From contig CM076194.1 of assembly GCA_038277395.1 (NCBI GenBank), forward strand, positions 128,779,505 to 128,843,504: DNA of 64,000 nt. The letters are read 5' to 3'. Source of the DNA: Dryocosmus kuriphilus. Its lineage: Eukaryota; Arthropoda; Insecta; Hymenoptera; Cynipidae. The notes under the pieces were generated by a model, which saw nothing but the letters and a program-made list of their open reading frames with translations, had not been told where the DNA came from and did not search any database. Position numbers and translations under genes: made by a program. Each line of letters starts with the position of its first letter. Positions within the stretch are counted from its first letter, which is position 1. This document shows, in pieces, positions 61,769 to 64,000 of this stretch.

Positions 61769-63712
61769 ATGTTTACCCTCGAGATACCCATTAAAACCTT
61801 ATGCAATATTTCGATCGAAAATTCCAAGGAAAGTGATGCAGATTTGTCTAGCCTAATATTAAATTGCATCAAAGATCTTTACCCGATTGCAGAAAACCAA
61901 GTTGAAACGATCCGTGAAAAGATACTACGATACTTCGTTCCTATGTTCAGAAGAAATTGGAAGTCTTCCTTTTACAAGAACAACATATTTAGAAAGAGGC
62001 ATGCTGAATGGTTGCTCACAAATTTTACAATTACTCCAACGATATCAAGTACTAGTAGACGATCTCGGGAAGAATTTGAAGAGAGCTCCAAGTCGACAAA
62101 GAGAAGAAAGTTGCTCACAATCCGGGAAACTTACTCTGAGCTTGAAATTAAACATGCTTTTCTCAGTAATCTGAGAACCAATGGACAACAAAAATTAGCA
62201 AATAAAATAAGTCGACTTTTAGAAGAACTCGATAAAGGTGAGGATGTAACAAATGTAATCAGATTTACCAACGATGAAGCTCTTGCACTGATAGAAGACG
62301 CTAAACTTTCGAAGCACCAATATGAAATGATTCGTATACAAGCAAAAGCTAGAAATGCTGACATTTATGTTCCATATAAGGATTTATGCAAAGAAAAAAA
62401 AGAATGTTATCCCCCTATTGAAGCGATAAACGTAACGGATCAAGGCGTCAAAATTAAATTACAAGATCTGCTAGATCATACAGTGAAGCGTTTAATAAAG
62501 ATTCTCAGCATCGAGTCCTATATGTTGGAAAATGACGTGAAACTTATGACCCTTTTCCTAAAATATGGCTGTGATGGAGCATCAGACCAAAGCTCATATA
62601 AGCAGAAACTTCCAGATGGCATGGCATCGGATGAAAGTATATTCATGGTCTCAATGGTGCCTATCAGATTGGAGTCAGAAGGTAAGAAGATTTGGAAAAA
62701 TCCTCACCCTGGCTCTACAAAATTGTGCGTACCAGTTTCTTATCAATATGCTAAGGAAACTCCGGATTTGACGAGATCTGAGATAGGTCGGATAAAAATA
62801 GAAATCAATCGACTTTTTCCCACTAAGATTGCATTTGGCAAATTAAGGTCTCAAGTAAATCATGAGATGCTGTTAACTATGGTAGATGGAAAAGTAGTTC
62901 AGAACCTTTGCAATATACCGAGTGCAGCAACTTGCCATTTGTGCAAATCAAATCCTTCAGAGATGAATGATTTAAATAAAATACTGCAAAAGAAAGTCCT
63001 TGAGGAGGACTATCAGTATGGTCTTTCACCTCTTCATGCTAAGTTACGTTGCATGAGTCTCATTCTCAATATATCTTATCGCTTGGGATTCTGCAAGTGG
63101 CAAGCAAAAACTGAAGAAGAAAAAGCAATGATGCAAGCAGCCAAATCGAGACTTCAACATGACTTTCGAAAAGAGATAGGTCTGATAATAGACGTTCCTA
63201 GGCATGGATCTGGGAATTCAAATGATGGCAACACTGCACGGAGATTTTTCCGAGATCCTGATCTAACATCCAAAATAACAGGTGTTGATTTTCGATTGAT
63301 CCATCGACTTAGCATAATTTTGCAGGTTCTTTCCTGTGGACGCAGAATAGATCCAGAAAAATTTGAAGTTTATGCTTTTGAAACAGCACAGTTGTATCTC
63401 AGTCTATACAAGTGGTATTATATGCCGTCATCTGTGCACAAAATTTTGTTGTATGGTTCAAAGATTGTTAAATCGTTTCTGATTCCAATTGGTATGTTGT
63501 CGGAAGAAGCTCAAGAGGCACGAAACAAAGATTTCAAGCGATTTCGTGAGTATCATACCCGGAAATGCAGTCGACATGCAACAAATACTGATCTTATTCA
63601 CAAGTTACTGATCTCATCTGATCCGTACTTGGCACATCTGAGAGGAACATGGAAACAGACTGAGAGTATCCTGGATCCTGAGGCTCTTCAGCTCTTGATG
63701 TTAGATCCGTGA
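61769..63712 (+). CDS. Transib transposase (RAG1-related DDE recombinase), intact
   Basis: 647 residues from the ATG at 61,769, which I prefer to the in-frame TTG two codons upstream. It would cut and paste the Transib element in the nucleus by binding CAC-type termini. Visible catalytic residues match RAG1: D269 in GCDGAS (RAG1 D600), D373 in MVDGK (D708) and E583 in EEAQEARNKDFKRFR (E962). Zinc ligands C389 and C392 (CHLC) follow the second aspartate. NSNDGNTARRFF near residue 484 and WYYMPSSVHK near 549 are conserved Transib blocks. Length is normal for the family. The N-terminal 130 residues are Lys/Arg-rich without a recognised RING domain, as expected of Transib rather than RAG1. No intron is needed. 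AATAAA lies 17 bp after the stop. Confidence 0.93.
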   Translation: MFTLEIPIKTLCNISIENSKESDADLSSLILNCIKDLYPIAENQVETIREKILRYFVPMFRRNWKSSFYKNNIFRKRHAEWLLTNFTITPTISSTSRRSREEFEESSKSTKRRKLLTIRETYSELEIKHAFLSNLRTNGQQKLANKISRLLEELDKGEDVTNVIRFTNDEALALIEDAKLSKHQYEMIRIQAKARNADIYVPYKDLCKEKKECYPPIEAINVTDQGVKIKLQDLLDHTVKRLIKILSIESYMLENDVKLMTLFLKYGCDGASDQSSYKQKLPDGMASDESIFMVSMVPIRLESEGKKIWKNPHPGSTKLCVPVSYQYAKETPDLTRSEIGRIKIEINRLFPTKIAFGKLRSQVNHEMLLTMVDGKVVQNLCNIPSAATCHLCKSNPSEMNDLNKILQKKVLEEDYQYGLSPLHAKLRCMSLILNISYRLGFCKWQAKTEEEKAMMQAAKSRLQHDFRKEIGLIIDVPRHGSGNSNDGNTARRFFRDPDLTSKITGVDFRLIHRLSIILQVLSCGRRIDPEKFEVYAFETAQLYLSLYKWYYMPSSVHKILLYGSKIVKSFLIPIGMLSEEAQEARNKDFKRFREYHTRKCSRHATNTDLIHKLLISSDPYLAHLRGTWKQTESILDPEALQLLMLDP

Positions 63713-64000
63713 GAGGCAAGGGGACTCACAATAAAAAAGCACCCCGAATTGTGAGAGGCGAGGGGGCTCACAATAAAAAGCACCCCGAATTGTGAGAGGC
63801 GAGGGGACTCACAATAAAAAAGCACCCCGAATTGTGAGAGGCGAGGGGCTCACAATAAAAAAGCACCCCGAATTGTGAGAGGCGAGGAGACCCACAATAA
63901 AAAAGTACCCCGAATTGTGAGAGGCGAGGGGACTCACAATAAAAAAGCACCCCGAATTGTGAGAGGCGAGGGGACTCACAATAAAAAAGCACCCCGAATT
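63713..64000 (+). repeat. 42 bp minisatellite, right copy
   Basis: Seven visible units (agcaccccgaattgtgagag, gcgaggggactcacaataaa), regular and cleaner than 21,714-22,081. The array starts directly at the transposase stop codon and continues past the window end. Confidence 0.92.
63730..63735 (+). promoter_or_regulatory. Candidate polyadenylation signal for the Transib gene
   Basis: AATAAA 17 bp after the TGA stop. The hexamer recurs in each minisatellite unit, so the array could supply several alternative poly(A) sites. Confidence 0.4.

Larger units (their letters stand above)
21714..64000. repeat. Giant palindrome (inverted duplication), arms about 21 kb
   Basis: Reading inward from both ends gives the same series: 42 bp minisatellite, Transib transposase, Transib 5' region ending in CACAGTG, fold-back MITE, mariner, dispersed repeat, tatctgg fold-back, TG hairpin, Tigger-like MITE with hAT, hAT MITE, complex fold-back. 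The left arm is about 21,714-42,872 and the right arm about 43,300-64,000. The spacer of about 430 bp holds sequence equivalent to 16,750-17,063 in reverse, plus about 100 bp resembling 42,690-42,790. The right arm runs off the window inside the minisatellite, so the palindrome is probably longer. Whether it is biological or an assembly chimera is open; see the findings. Confidence 0.9.
60605..64000 (+). mobile_element. Transib element, right copy, running off the window
   Basis: Starts with CACAGTG at 60,605, preceded by agcgc. It includes a long 5' region (60,605-61,762), the transposase gene (61,769-63,712) and the minisatellite (63,713 onward). By comparison with the left copy the element should end about 1.1 kb beyond the window, in an inverted copy of its 5' region. 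Confidence 0.8.

Noticed and set aside
61769..63712. A host RAG1 gene
   Set aside because: It lacks the RING and N-terminal RAG1 domains, matches Transib-specific blocks (NDGNTARRFF, WYYMP) and lies between transposon termini.
63713..64000. A CRISPR array
   Set aside because: Regular 42 bp units have no variable spacers, and the context is eukaryotic. It is a minisatellite.

Overview
This is an AT-rich eukaryotic window that looks like insect intergenic DNA. The evidence is a mariner (DD34D) transposase, a Transib transposase, several MITE-like inverted-repeat elements, long TA/TG microsatellites and an assembly gap of exactly 500 N. No host gene, tRNA, rRNA or CRISPR array can be supported. 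I cannot name the species.

The main structure is one roughly 17 kb block present three times. Copy A (1 to about 17,060) runs forward. Copy B (about 25,474 to 42,872) runs forward and carries many small insertions and homopolymer runs. Copy C (about 42,973 to 60,373) runs in reverse and is nearly base-identical to A: the 3,074 bp hAT element, for example, has the same length in both. B and C, with their outward extensions, form a giant palindrome from about 21,714 to the window end at 64,000. Its arms are about 21 kb and its unpaired centre is about 0.4 kb near 42,873-43,300. The patchy indel errors confined mainly to the left arm and the centre suggest a fold-back (chimeric) long read left in the assembly. 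A real recent inverted duplication is not excluded.

Each block holds the same nested parts. In A order these are: a fold-back MITE (1-842); a mariner with one shared nonsense codon beside its first catalytic aspartate (1,475-2,769); a dispersed repeat (2,890-3,225); an 80 bp tandem duplication (3,690-3,851); a fold-back element built on a tatctgg/ccagata motif (4,053-5,530); a hairpin element with a TG microsatellite (5,806-6,225); a Tigger/pogo-like MITE (6,578-10,146) that contains a 3,074 bp non-autonomous hAT, which itself contains two smaller MITEs; about 1.8 kb of plain AT-rich DNA; a hAT-like MITE (11,997-12,477); and a complex fold-back element (14,239-17,480).

Outside the blocks, the palindrome arms each carry a Transib element. 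The right one (from 60,605) has an uninterrupted 647-residue transposase with the RAG1-type D/D/E triad. The left one (20,680-25,236) is frameshifted but complete end to end. It shows a CACAGTG heptamer terminus, unusually long terminal inverted repeats of about 1 kb made of about 150 bp subrepeats, and a 42 bp minisatellite directly after the transposase stop codon. Region 17,481-20,679 is unique sequence around the N gap, plus a second, diverged member of the dispersed repeat family.
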